From: Methanomassiliicoccaceae archaeon COG_1
GTDB taxonomy: Archaea; Thermoplasmatota; Thermoplasmata; Methanomassiliicoccales; Methanomethylophilaceae
Assembly: GCA_028561875.1 (NCBI GenBank)
Contig: JAQQTI010000003.1
Span: forward strand, 124,001-188,000
Direction of reading: 5' to 3'
DNA: 64,000 nucleotides
The position numbers and the translations under genes were made by a program. Under the pieces are notes generated by a model. It was given only the letters and a program-made list of their open reading frames with translations. It did no database searches and was not told the origin of the DNA. Positions 1 to 8,578 of the stretch are shown one piece after another. How positions within the stretch are numbered: position 1 is the stretch's first letter; every line of letters starts with the position of its first letter.

Positions 1-1429
1 CGAACAGGGTCTCCAACGGGTACTTGAAGTACTCCTCGTATCCGGTCGAGTCTAGGTCGTACCTGTACTTGATGCATTGCGCGAACGCCAGGGTCATGTT
101 CGCCGTCTCCTGCTGCGACCACCCCTTGGTTTCGGACTCAATGTAGGTGGCGATCTCCGCGAGGTAACGGTCGTCGCGATCGGACTCGGTGATCGCGAAG
201 CGCAGATCGCCGGATGGATTCCTGGTGCCGTTGTACGTGTCCACCCTGTCCTCGGGGGAGGTGAGGTCCACGAAATGCCGGTAGTCGTCGTAGCGGATTT
301 CTAGAGAGAGGGTGTACGATTCGCCGCCGTATTCCCACACGTATTTCCTCGTCACCGTCCCGTCGATGAGAACGTCGGCACAGACCATCACCGCGGAGCC
401 GTCGGACGCGGTACCGTCGAACACGGCGTAGTACTCGCCAGCGTCGGCGAAGGCGTACTCCGCGGCGGAGCCGGAGACGGTTGCGACGACATTCATCGAG
501 CGGTCGTAGACCGTCCATGTCCCAGAGGTCGCGCCGGTCGCGGTGAGCCCTACCGGCGAGTTGGCGTCGCCCGCGACGTCTACCGTGGTGTTCAGCGCGT
601 AGACGGAGACGTCGGTCCTGCTGACCTGGAAGCTGTACTTCTCGTCGGAGGACAGCATCCTCCCGTCGTATCTGTCGTACCATCCCTTGAATTCGTATCC
701 GTCGGACGCCGTCGCGGAGAGGGTCACCGTGCTCCCTGCGGTGTAGCTCCCTGTGCCGGAAACAGCTATCCCGTCCTCGGTGTACGCGGAGACCTTCACA
801 TCGGCGTCGATTTTGGCGTCGTATCCGTAGTCTGTCAGGGTGTACGTGTACGCGGTCGTGCTCCCGTTCCAGTATCTGCTTTTTTTCGTCATGACGATCT
901 CATAAGTCACCCAGTCGTCGCCGGTGCCTATGCACCTCTTCTCGTAGACGCGGTAGCCGTTCGAATCCGTGTACGCGGTCTTCCACACCTCGCATTCGAC
1001 GGACTTCCCGTCGTACCGCACGGCCACGGTCTCTCCTGTGTCCGTCCACTTGTGGGATTCGGTCTCGTCCGTCCAGTAGGAGTCGGTGTTGGCGTATTCT
1101 TCGGACACGGTACGGCTGAAGATGCCGGACCCGTAGGTCGTGGTGCGGGTGTACGATATGCGGCTCTCCATGAAGAACGCGTCACGGTCCTCGTTGTACG
1201 CAAGGTACGTGTACGTGGCCGTCCCCTCGATTTCAAAAGAGTCCATAATCCCCGACTTACCGCCTGAGAGTTCGAACGTCATGTAACGTCCCGCCATGGC
1301 GCTCTTCTCCTCTGTGCTCGCCGAGGGGCCCTCGCCGTCATCGTCGCCGTCGATGAGGGCGAAGTATGCGGCGCATCCGCAGACGCAGATTGCCGCCAAC
1401 AGAGCGAGCGCAGCATTCATCCCTGCCAT
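1..1429 (-). CDS. cell-surface transglutaminase-like protein, 3' end beyond the window
   Basis: One uninterrupted minus-strand frame runs from an ATG at 1429 to the window edge, about 476 codons. The first 25 residues are a hydrophobic Ala/Leu/Cys-rich segment, followed by an acidic linker (IDGDDDGEG), which fits a signal peptide or membrane anchor. The middle is Tyr/Thr/Ser/Asp-rich and contains an InlB-type repeat near residues 220-250 (TVTLSATASDGYEFKGWY). The last 60-70 residues (QETANMTLAFAQCIKYRYD, then YPLETLF) match the start of the archaeal transglutaminase-like domain, which normally continues into a GDCED motif holding the catalytic Cys; that part lies outside the window. Likely an exported adhesin or enzyme of the envelope. 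Domain calls are by eye; the substrate is unknown. A purine-rich GAAGGGAAGG stretch precedes the start. Confidence 0.7.
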   Translation of the reverse strand, partial: MAGMNAALALLAAICVCGCAAYFALIDGDDDGEGPSASTEEKSAMAGRYMTFELSGGKSGIMDSFEIEGTATYTYLAYNEDRDAFFMESRISYTRTTTYGSGIFSRTVSEEYANTDSYWTDETESHKWTDTGETVAVRYDGKSVECEVWKTAYTDSNGYRVYEKRCIGTGDDWVTYEIVMTKKSRYWNGSTTAYTYTLTDYGYDAKIDADVKVSAYTEDGIAVSGTGSYTAGSTVTLSATASDGYEFKGWYDRYDGRMLSSDEKYSFQVSRTDVSVYALNTTVDVAGDANSPVGLTATGATSGTWTVYDRSMNVVATVSGSAAEYAFADAGEYYAVFDGTASDGSAVMVCADVLIDGTVTRKYVWEYGGESYTLSLEIRYDDYRHFVDLTSPEDRVDTYNGTRNPSGDLRFAITESDRDDRYLAEIATYIESETKGWSQQETANMTLAFAQCIKYRYDLDSTGYEEYFKYPLETLF

Positions 1430-1521
1430 TGCCTTCCCTTCTTTCCTATGCCTTTCTAAGGTATCCCCTTACCCATCGATAGAGTTTGCTACCGGGCTCG
1501 TGTCCGCGCACAGGGGAACTG

Positions 1522-1528
1522 TATTTAA
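1522..1528 (+). promoter_or_regulatory. TATA box of the AMP-pathway operon
   Basis: TATTTAA centred about 26 bp before the GTG start at 1551. This is the archaeal TATA-to-start-site distance, so the transcript is probably leaderless, which supports the GTG start. Confidence 0.5.
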
Positions 1529-1550
1529 CGCCGCGGGGGATACGTCGGGC

Positions 1551-2480
1551 GTGAAAGACGTTATCGCCGACACGGCATCAGACATACGGACGATGAAGGT
1601 CCGCGGCGCGGGCAGGATCGCCCGTGCCGGGGCCCAGGCTCTGGCCGACTATGCCGATTCCTATGGAGGGACGACGCTGGAAGGATTCCGTACGGATATC
1701 GCCAAGGCCTCCGACGCCCTGCTGTCCTCGCGCCCTACCGCCGTCTCCCTCTGGAACGGTGTGCATGCGACCGTGAAGGATGTCGACCACGGCCCCGACC
1801 TCGAGAGCGCAAGACTCTCCGTAGTGGACAACGGCAGGGCGTTCGTCGCCTCCTCCGAGAAGGCCGTAGCGGCCATTGCCCGCATCGGCGCGAAGCGCGT
1901 CAAAGACGGCGATGTCATAATGACGCACTGCAACAGCTCCGCCGCAATCGGCGCGATAACCGAGGCCGCGATGCAGGGGAAGGAAGTACGCGTGTACGCC
2001 ACCGAATCCCGTCCTTGGAGGCAGGGCCTCCTCACCGCCCGCGACCTGGCGCAGGCCGGTGTGGACACCACGCTGATCGTCGACAGCGCTGTCCGTGCGG
2101 TGATGCCGAAGGTCGACCGCGTGTTCGTAGGCGCCGACACCATCACCTCGGCGGGGAATCTCATAAACAAGGTGGGGACCTCGCAGGTCGCCCACGCCGC
2201 TGCCGAGGCGCGGAAGGAGTTCAACGTCTGCAGCGAGACGTACAAGTTCTCGCCGATCACGCTCCTCGGCGACATGGTCACCATCGAGGAGAGGGATGTC
2301 GGCGAGGTGGTGAGGGCGGGGGAGCTCCCGGAGGGTGTTGGGGTGTACAATCCCGTCTTTGACGCCACCCCTGCGAAGTACATCGACAACATAATCACGG
2401 AGCTCGGGATCATGGGTCCCGGCGCCGTCTACGGCGTCATGGTCAGGCAGCTGGGCGACCGTGTTTTCAGGATGGAGTGA
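1551..2480 (+). CDS. ribose-1,5-bisphosphate isomerase (eIF-2B fold)
   Basis: A protein of 309 residues starting at GTG. It belongs to the aIF-2B/MtnA isomerase superfamily and would convert ribose 1,5-bisphosphate to ribulose 1,5-bisphosphate. The N-terminus carries the family signature (TMKVRGAGRIARAGAQAL). The catalytic Cys is in MTHCNSSAAIG near residue 125 and the acid in VFVGADTITSAGN near residue 192, followed by the NKVGT motif. RuBisCO starts 5 nt downstream and AMP phosphorylase follows, which decides the assignment over a plain eIF-2B subunit. The same frame is open upstream to 1296, but that stretch is antisense to the divergent surface-protein gene and the TATA box argues for the GTG. 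Confidence 0.9.
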   Translation: MKDVIADTASDIRTMKVRGAGRIARAGAQALADYADSYGGTTLEGFRTDIAKASDALLSSRPTAVSLWNGVHATVKDVDHGPDLESARLSVVDNGRAFVASSEKAVAAIARIGAKRVKDGDVIMTHCNSSAAIGAITEAAMQGKEVRVYATESRPWRQGLLTARDLAQAGVDTTLIVDSAVRAVMPKVDRVFVGADTITSAGNLINKVGTSQVAHAAAEARKEFNVCSETYKFSPITLLGDMVTIEERDVGEVVRAGELPEGVGVYNPVFDATPAKYIDNIITELGIMGPGAVYGVMVRQLGDRVFRME

Positions 2481-2484
2481 CAAA

Positions 2485-3723
2485 ATGAAGGACTACTCTT
2501 ACCTCGCCCTGGGCGAGGAGCTGGACAGGGACGGCTACGTATTCTGCGACTACCGCGTGAAGACCGATGTACCGATGGAGAAGGCCGCGGAGGCCATCGC
2601 CGCCGAGCAGTCCACGGGTACATGGACGGGGATCTCCACACTAGGCGACGACGTGTTCTCGAAATACGCCGGGAAGGTCACGCGCATCGACGGCGACATG
2701 GTCACGATCGCCTTTCCCGCCGAGGACTTCTCGGGGAGGTACGGCGGAGTACCGCAGATCCTCTCCGTCATCGCCGGGAACCTGTTCGGACTTGGCGCGC
2801 TACAGGGGGCGAGGCTCGAAGACGTCGCATTCCCGGCGCCCATGCTCAGGAGGTACAGGGGCCCGAAGTTCGGTGAGGAGGGCCTGAGGAAGCTCCTCGG
2901 CCGCCCGGTGAAACCCCTCGTCGGCACCATCGTCAAGCCGAAGATCGGCCTCAGCCCTAAGGACACCGCGAAGTACATCTACGAGGCGGGCGCCGGCGGG
3001 TTGACCAACGGCAAGGACGACGAGACCCTAGTCGACCAGGATTTCTGCCCCATCGAGGAAAGGACCAAGGCCGTCGCCGAGGCTCTCGACAGGGTGGAAG
3101 AGGAGGGCGGGCGCATGATGCACGCCATAAACATCACATGCAACGCCGACCAGATCGTCGGGCTCGCCGAGGACGTGCAGTCCTGGGGCGCGAGGGAGAT
3201 CATGATTGACGTCTTCACCGCCGGCTTCGGCGCGGTGCAGGCCGTCGCCGAGGACCCGAAGATCAAGGTTCCGCTGCACATACACCGCACCATGCACTCG
3301 GCGATCACCAAGGACCCGCACAACGGGGTGGCGATGGTTGCCTTCGCGAAGCTCGTGAGGATGATCGGCGGGGACGCCCTGCACATCGGCACCCTCGGCG
3401 TGGGAAAGATGGAGGGCAACGCCTCCGAGGGCATGAAGTCCTACCGCGCCTGCCGCGGTCCCGACTTGCCATACAGGACTGTCATGCCGGTATGCTCCGG
3501 GGGGATGTATCCCGGCATCGTGCCGGGCGTGATGGCGATCACCGGCGACAACGTGCAGATCCAGGCAGGGGGCGGCGTGGCCGGGCACCCGGGAGGCGTC
3601 CGCGCCGGGGCCGCCGCCATGTGCCAGGCGGTAGACGCCACCTCCGAGGGCACATCCCTCAAGGAGTACGCGAAGACCCACAGGGAGCTTCGCGAGGCGC
3701 TCGACAGGTGGGGATCTAGATGA
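2485..3723 (+). CDS. rbcL: ribulose-bisphosphate carboxylase large chain, archaeal form III
   Basis: A protein of 412 residues that carboxylates ribulose 1,5-bisphosphate to two 3-phosphoglycerates. Active-site landmarks are all present in order: TIVKPKIGL (catalytic Lys), GKDDE (the Lys that is carbamylated plus the Mg-binding Asp and Glu), HIHRTMHSA (His), LGVGKMEGN (loop-6 Lys), then SGGMYPG and GGGVAGHPGG for phosphate binding. It therefore looks like a true RuBisCO and not a form IV RuBisCO-like protein. No small-subunit gene is nearby, as expected for form III. It sits between the isomerase and AMP phosphorylase; its TGA overlaps the next ATG (ATGA). Confidence 0.95.
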   Translation: MKDYSYLALGEELDRDGYVFCDYRVKTDVPMEKAAEAIAAEQSTGTWTGISTLGDDVFSKYAGKVTRIDGDMVTIAFPAEDFSGRYGGVPQILSVIAGNLFGLGALQGARLEDVAFPAPMLRRYRGPKFGEEGLRKLLGRPVKPLVGTIVKPKIGLSPKDTAKYIYEAGAGGLTNGKDDETLVDQDFCPIEERTKAVAEALDRVEEEGGRMMHAINITCNADQIVGLAEDVQSWGAREIMIDVFTAGFGAVQAVAEDPKIKVPLHIHRTMHSAITKDPHNGVAMVAFAKLVRMIGGDALHIGTLGVGKMEGNASEGMKSYRACRGPDLPYRTVMPVCSGGMYPGIVPGVMAITGDNVQIQAGGGVAGHPGGVRAGAAAMCQAVDATSEGTSLKEYAKTHRELREALDRWGSR

Positions 3724-5230
3724 GGCTCAGGGCGAAGGCGGTAGACGCCCTCACTCCGGTCGCCGCGGCCACCATGGATCCGGAGGACTGCGCGGAGATA
3801 GGCGTCAAGGAGAACGATAGAGTCCACCTCTCCGGGCCGAGGGGCGACCTCACCGTCATGCTCACCATCTTCGACGACCTTGTGGACTCCGGGACGATTC
3901 TGCTGCCGTTCAGCGTCATGAAGAGGCTGGGCGCGAAGGACGGCGACGTTGTAGACGTCACCTACTCCCCCAGCCCCGAGAGCGTGCGCTCCATTCGCCG
4001 GAAGATGGACGGGCAGAAGCTGGATCCGGAGGAGATCGAAGCCGTCGTGAAGGACATCTACGGCGGTAGCCTCTCAAACATAGAGGTCTCCGCCTGGCTC
4101 ACCGCGCTGTACATCAACGGCATGGACATCCCGGAGATCGCCGCCTTCGCCAGGGCGATGGTGGACACCGGCGACAGGATACAGTTCGACCGCTCGCCGG
4201 TCTTCGACTTCCACTCCGTGGGCGGGGTCCCCGGCAACAAGATTACGCCCATCGTGGTATCCATCGTCGCCGCGGCCGGCCTGATGCTGCCGAAGACCTC
4301 TTCGAGGGCGATTTCCTCCGCCTGTGGGACATCCGACTTCGTGGAGACGTTCTGCGAGATTGAGGTGGACGCTGAGAGGCTCAAAGATATCGGTGAGACC
4401 GTCGGCGGGGCCTTCGTATGGGGCGGAGCGATGAACATCGCGCCGGTTGACGACATGGTCATAAAAATCGAGCACCCTCTCGGCATTAATCCACGGGCGC
4501 AGATGCTAGCCTCGATCATGAGCAAGAAGTTAGCCATAGGCGCGCAGTACCTTCTCGTGGACATCCCCACTGGGGAGGGTACTAAGGTGTCCACCGTCGA
4601 GGAGGCCAGAAGGTATGCCCGCGACTTCATGGACCTGGGCGAGCAGCTTGGCATCCACGTCGAGTGCGCCATCACCTACGCCGACCAGCCGGTCGGCAGC
4701 GCCGTCGGGCCGATCCTCGAGGCAAGGGAGTGCATCCGCGTCCTGGAGGGCAACGAGCATCCGGCAAGCGTGGTGGAGAAGGCCTGCGAATGTGCAGGCA
4801 TAATCCTCGAAATGGGCGGGTTCAGTGGCGGTTTCGAGAAGGCCGAGGAGTTGCTGAAGTCCGGTGCCGCTTACAGGAAGTTCCTGGAAATCGTGGCCGC
4901 CCAGGGGGGGAGCAGGGACCTGAAATCCTCCGACCTCGTCCCCGGGAAGTACAAGGCCGAGGTCAGGTCGCCCAAGTGCGGATACATCCATGCCGTGCGC
5001 AACAAGGAGGTGGTGGCCATTGTGAAGGCCTGCGGCGCGCCCTCTGACAAAGGCGCCGGCATGCTCCTGCTGAAGAAGAAGGGGCAGAGGGTCGAGAAGG
5101 GTGACGTACTTTTCGAGCTCTACGCCGACAACGAGGCGAAGCTGGATCGCGCCGCGTCCATGGCGGAGAAGCGTTCGCCGATAGACATCGAGGGCATGCT
5201 CATGAAGCATGTCCAGGAACCTAAGGCGAG
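3720..5230 (+). CDS. deoA: AMP phosphorylase
   Basis: Releases the base from AMP (and CMP or UMP) by phosphorolysis, giving ribose 1,5-bisphosphate for the upstream isomerase. About 84 residues of archaeal N-terminal domain precede the thymidine-phosphorylase fold: GGSLSNIEVSAWLTAL, the FHSVGGVPGNKITPI phosphate loop, and the C-terminal domain ending in SPIDIEGMLMKHV at about residue 502, the usual family length. No stop codon occurs there; the frame stays open to 5543 through the next gene and gives a basic, low-complexity tail. The end coordinate is the likely end of homology. Either a lost stop or a small indel near 5200-5240 explains this. Confidence 0.9.
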
Positions 5231-6037
5231 GCGAGGGCGACGCCCCGCTTCTGCTTCACGGTCGACCTCGACCGCGACGCGAACGTCGAGATCCCGGGGC
5301 AGGTCGCCGCCGGGTCCCTCGACCGCGGGTCGGGGACGGAGCCCCGCTTCTCCTCTTCTGAGGAGGGCCTATCGATTCTGGCCGACATGCTCGACGGATT
5401 GGGCATGCCCGCCACCTTTTTCTGCGAGGGGAGGACCATCGAAGCCGTCAGGGACTCCGCCGGCTGCCTCTCCGGCTTCGAGGTCGGTGCCCACGGCTAC
5501 GACCACGAACCGCTCAGCAGTATGCCCAGGGCGGACGCCATAGACGCGGTGATGAGGGGGTGCCAGGCGGTGGAGGGTGTGCTCGGCTGCCCGCCCGTGT
5601 GCTTCCGCGCCCCGTATATGAGGCAGCCAAGGGACATCGGCGACTTCCTCAGGGGGACCGGCATAAGGGCGGACTCCTCACTCTACGCCAGCCTGGGGGG
5701 CTGCCGGGAGACCGTGCAACCGGGCGGGGTCGCCGAGGTCCCCGTCACCGAGGGGCGCGACGCCGAGGGGAGGAGGATTTCCGCCTACCTCTGGCCGATG
5801 CATGAGGGCACCAGGCCTCCCCAGGATTACGTCGACCTCGGGGCGAGTGTCCCAGAGGATGGCATTTACGTCCTCGCAGACCACGCCTGGCACATCGTCG
5901 AATCCAGGAGGGGCGGCGTACTCTCCGGCGCCAAGCTGGAGGGGAACGTAGCAAACGTCCGCCGGGTGCTTGAGGGGATCCTCGACGCCGGCTACCGCCC
6001 TCTTACCGTGTCGCAGGCCGCGGCCCTTGCGCGCTGA
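5225..6037 (+). CDS. polysaccharide deacetylase family protein (start unresolved)
   Basis: NodB-type carbohydrate esterase (CE4) fold. FTVDLD near 5250 supplies the N-terminal metal/catalytic Asp; GMPATFF, GFEVGAHGYDHEPL (metal His pair) and FRAPYMRQP follow, and the C-terminus has ADHAWHI. The homologous N-terminus lies upstream of the first ATG in frame (5387), but no ATG, GTG or TTG exists between the TAA at 5222 and that point. An ATG at 5209 in the neighbouring frame (MSRNLRRGEGDAP) would join after a one-base indel in the CCCC run near 5240, so a frameshift is likely. Function probably removal of acetyl groups from an envelope glycan; the link to the AMP pathway is only positional. Confidence 0.7.
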   Translation, partial: GEARATPRFCFTVDLDRDANVEIPGQVAAGSLDRGSGTEPRFSSSEEGLSILADMLDGLGMPATFFCEGRTIEAVRDSAGCLSGFEVGAHGYDHEPLSSMPRADAIDAVMRGCQAVEGVLGCPPVCFRAPYMRQPRDIGDFLRGTGIRADSSLYASLGGCRETVQPGGVAEVPVTEGRDAEGRRISAYLWPMHEGTRPPQDYVDLGASVPEDGIYVLADHAWHIVESRRGGVLSGAKLEGNVANVRRVLEGILDAGYRPLTVSQAAALAR

Positions 6038-6047
6038 CGCGCGCGGG

Positions 6048-6055
6048 TTTTATAT
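6048..6055 (+). promoter_or_regulatory. TATA box of folD
   Basis: TTTTATAT about 30 bp upstream of the folD ATG at 6084 and just after the deacetylase stop; marks the start of a new transcription unit. Confidence 0.5.
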
Positions 6056-6083
6056 GAGGGAGCCATAGGCCGTCCCGATCAGA

Positions 6084-6968
6084 ATGGCAGCCAAGCTGAT
6101 TCTCGGGAAGGAGATTTCCGACAGCATCTACGCCGAGCTGAGGGGACGCATCGCGGCCCTCAAAGCCAGGGGCATAACGCCCGGCCTCGCCGTCGTGCTC
6201 GTGGGGGAGGACCCCGCGTCGCAGACGTACGTGAGGATGAAGGGGAAGAAGTGCGAGGAGCTGGGCATGCGCTCCGTGCAGGTCCTGCTCCCCGAGGGCA
6301 CGACCCAGGCGGAACTCCTCGCCAGGGTGGCGGAGCTCAACTCCGACCCGTCAATCCACGGGTTCCTCGTGCAGCTCCCCCTGCCGGAGCACATCGACGA
6401 GAAGGCGGTCATCAACGCCATAGACCCCTCCAAGGACGTGGACTGCTTCCATCCATACAACGTCGGCAGGATGCTCATCGGCGAGCCCGACTTCCTTCCG
6501 GCCACCCCTGCGGGCGTGCAGCAGATGATCATCCGTTCCGGAATCGAGACCAGAGGCAAGCGCGTCGTGGTCGTCGGCCGCAGCAACATCGTCGGCAAAC
6601 CCATGGCCGCCATGATGGTGCAGAAGGGTGCCGGCGCCGATGCCACCGTCTCCGTGGTCCACTCCCGCTCGGAGGGCCTCGCGGAGATCTCCCGTTCGGC
6701 GGACATCCTCATAGTCGCCGTCGGGAAGCCACGGTTCGTCACCGCCGACATGGTGAAGGAGGGGGCCGTCGTCATCGACGTCGGCACCAACAGGGTGGAC
6801 GATTCCTCCGTCAAGGACGGCTCCCGCCTGGTCGGAGACGTCGACTTTGACGCCGTTTCCCGCAAGGCGTCGTACATAACCCCGGTCCCAAAGGGAGTCG
6901 GGCCGATGACCATATGCATGCTTATGGCCAACACGGTACGGGCCGCCGAGAGGAGGGCGGGAGAATGA
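6084..6968 (+). CDS. folD: bifunctional methylene-tetrahydrofolate dehydrogenase/cyclohydrolase
   Basis: A protein of 294 residues, full family length. It interconverts methylene-, methenyl- and formyl-tetrahydrofolate in the cytoplasm. Motifs: TYVRMKGKKCEELGM with the catalytic Lys, GFLVQLPLPEHI, PSKDVDCFHPYNVGRM, then the Rossmann segment VVVVGRSNIVGKPMA and the conserved tail TPVPKGVGPMTICMLM. A tetrahydrofolate enzyme in a methanogen indicates folate-based one-carbon biosynthesis beside any methanopterin use (inference). Its stop overlaps the ATG of the next gene. Confidence 0.96.
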   Translation: MAAKLILGKEISDSIYAELRGRIAALKARGITPGLAVVLVGEDPASQTYVRMKGKKCEELGMRSVQVLLPEGTTQAELLARVAELNSDPSIHGFLVQLPLPEHIDEKAVINAIDPSKDVDCFHPYNVGRMLIGEPDFLPATPAGVQQMIIRSGIETRGKRVVVVGRSNIVGKPMAAMMVQKGAGADATVSVVHSRSEGLAEISRSADILIVAVGKPRFVTADMVKEGAVVIDVGTNRVDDSSVKDGSRLVGDVDFDAVSRKASYITPVPKGVGPMTICMLMANTVRAAERRAGE

Positions 6969-7639
6969 TACGCGAGTGCGAGGAGCACGGCTACTTTCGC
7001 GACGGCTGTTGCCCGGTGTGCGGTTACGAGGGCAGGTTCGTGATGAAGGACGCCGAGGTCGAGAAGGTGGGCAGGACGCTCGCCGCCGTCCTCCGCCACG
7101 GGAAGTTCGGCCTAGACATGGATGAGCACGGCTACGTGGACATCAAGGAGGTCTGTGACGCCATCCGGGTGAGCAACAAGAACTTCAGCCGCTGGCTCCG
7201 CCCGTGGCAGCTCGAGGCTCTCGTGCTCACGGATCCGAAGGGGAGGTACTCCATCCTCGGCAACAAGGTGCGCGCCAATTACGGGCACACCATAGAGGTG
7301 GACCTGCAGCTCCCCACGGATAGCGTGCCGGACCTACTCTACTTCCCGGTGGACCCTGAGAATCTGGACTCGGTGCTGGGGGATGGAATATCCCCCGGCG
7401 ACAGGGCGATGGTGCACCTCTCGAAGACGTACGCCGACGCCGTCCGCGCCGGGGCCGCCCGCTGCGACGACCCGGCAATCCTCGAGGTGGACGTGGCCGT
7501 CTGCAGCGAGACGGGGCACCCCGTGGGGAAGGCCGCGCGGACCGTTTACCTCTGCGATTCCGTGCCTCCAGAGGCCATCCGCGAGGCGGAGCGTCCGGAC
7601 GGCGGGGAAGGGGACGGGGAGCGATGCCCTACTCCATGA
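6965..7639 (+). CDS. kptA: probable RNA 2'-phosphotransferase (KptA/Tpt1) with N-terminal zinc ribbon
   Basis: A protein of 224 residues. Residues 5-25 form a small zinc-binding unit (CEEHGYFRDGCCPVCG). The KptA domain follows: VLRHGKFGLDMDEHGYV, RANYGHTIEV and MVHLSKTYADA correspond to the family's RH..., RA.qGHs and HgT motifs that bind NAD and RNA. Tpt1 enzymes transfer a 2'-phosphate from RNA to NAD, forming ADP-ribose 1'',2''-cyclic phosphate; the archaeal substrate is not established. The gene overlaps folD by 4 nt and the next gene by 16 nt, so it is co-transcribed. Confidence 0.85.
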   Translation: MIRECEEHGYFRDGCCPVCGYEGRFVMKDAEVEKVGRTLAAVLRHGKFGLDMDEHGYVDIKEVCDAIRVSNKNFSRWLRPWQLEALVLTDPKGRYSILGNKVRANYGHTIEVDLQLPTDSVPDLLYFPVDPENLDSVLGDGISPGDRAMVHLSKTYADAVRAGAARCDDPAILEVDVAVCSETGHPVGKAARTVYLCDSVPPEAIREAERPDGGEGDGERCPTP

Positions 7640-8574
7640 CTCCGGACGAGGTCCGGGCGAAATACGGCCGCCTCTCCGATAGGCGCTTCTTTACGATGGT
7701 CGACGAGAAGGCCGGCCGGGCGATGGTCCTGGAGGATTGCTGCGCCCGCGGCCCCGCCGAGTGGGACCTCATGAACATCAAGAGGGCGGGCGGCGTCGTC
7801 GAGGATGTCAAGCTCAGGGGCACCACCCTCTTCATGGACGCCGTCCTCGGCGAGAGGGACATCAACTTCGGCCCCGTTTCCGCCGATATCGGCGGCAAGG
7901 GGATAAAGGCCATCCGCATCGAAGGCGACACCGTCCGCACCACATGGTACGGGATCGCCGGCGCGTCCGTAGGCATCGGCGCGGTGCTCCCGCAGAGCCC
8001 GGACGTCATCCGCACGGAGTATCCCGACGGGTTCGAGATGGGCGGAGGGCACAGGGCCCACGTCGACATCATCACGCCCAAGCTCGTGAGGGTGGTGGTC
8101 GGCGTCGACGATACCGATACCAAGGAGGAGGGTGCCACCTGGGCGACCGTACTCCGGATGGGGGAGAACGCCCCCGTGGGACACCTTCTCGACCACAGGA
8201 TCGTGCAGCTCAATCCCAAATCGCCCAACAAGACCACCAACTGCTGTGCCTCGGCGGCGTCCTTCGCGGTGCGCGAGGAGGACGTACCGGAACTCATCGA
8301 GTACTGCTACGATTTCGTGAAGGGCGAATCGTACTCCGAGGACGCGGTCATGGCCGTGTTCCAGGGGCTGAAAATCCCGGACGAGCTGAGGAGATTCGGC
8401 TGCAACGCGAAGACTGTCCTCCTGAAGCTGGACGACGCGCGTGGGGTGGCCACCGATAACGGTGTGCAGATAATCAGCGTCACGGGCGAGGGCGGCACCA
8501 TCGGCGCCGTCGCCGCCATCGGATGCTTCGACCTCGGACCGGAGGCCGCCGGGGTGCCAGAGGACTACAGGTGA
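7624..8574 (+). CDS. methanogenesis marker protein 11
   Basis: A protein of 316 residues related to the TiaS/DUF1743 fold. The core VVVGVDDTDTKEEGATWATV is the Asp-rich signature shared with TiaS, and KSPNKTTNCCASAASF follows near residue 205. The family is known as a methanogen-restricted marker of unproven function, so its presence supports a methanogen host. It overlaps kptA and is followed after 4 nt by uppS. An N-terminal run (ARGPAEWDLMNIKRAGG) is typical of this family and separates it from true TiaS. Confidence 0.85.
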   Translation: MPYSMTPDEVRAKYGRLSDRRFFTMVDEKAGRAMVLEDCCARGPAEWDLMNIKRAGGVVEDVKLRGTTLFMDAVLGERDINFGPVSADIGGKGIKAIRIEGDTVRTTWYGIAGASVGIGAVLPQSPDVIRTEYPDGFEMGGGHRAHVDIITPKLVRVVVGVDDTDTKEEGATWATVLRMGENAPVGHLLDHRIVQLNPKSPNKTTNCCASAASFAVREEDVPELIEYCYDFVKGESYSEDAVMAVFQGLKIPDELRRFGCNAKTVLLKLDDARGVATDNGVQIISVTGEGGTIGAVAAIGCFDLGPEAAGVPEDYR

Positions 8575-8578
8575 GCGG

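Noticed and set aside
1578-2483. Long minus-strand frames opposite the ribose-bisphosphate isomerase
   Set aside because: Shadow frames; the plus-strand gene has all catalytic motifs and the antisense products resemble nothing.
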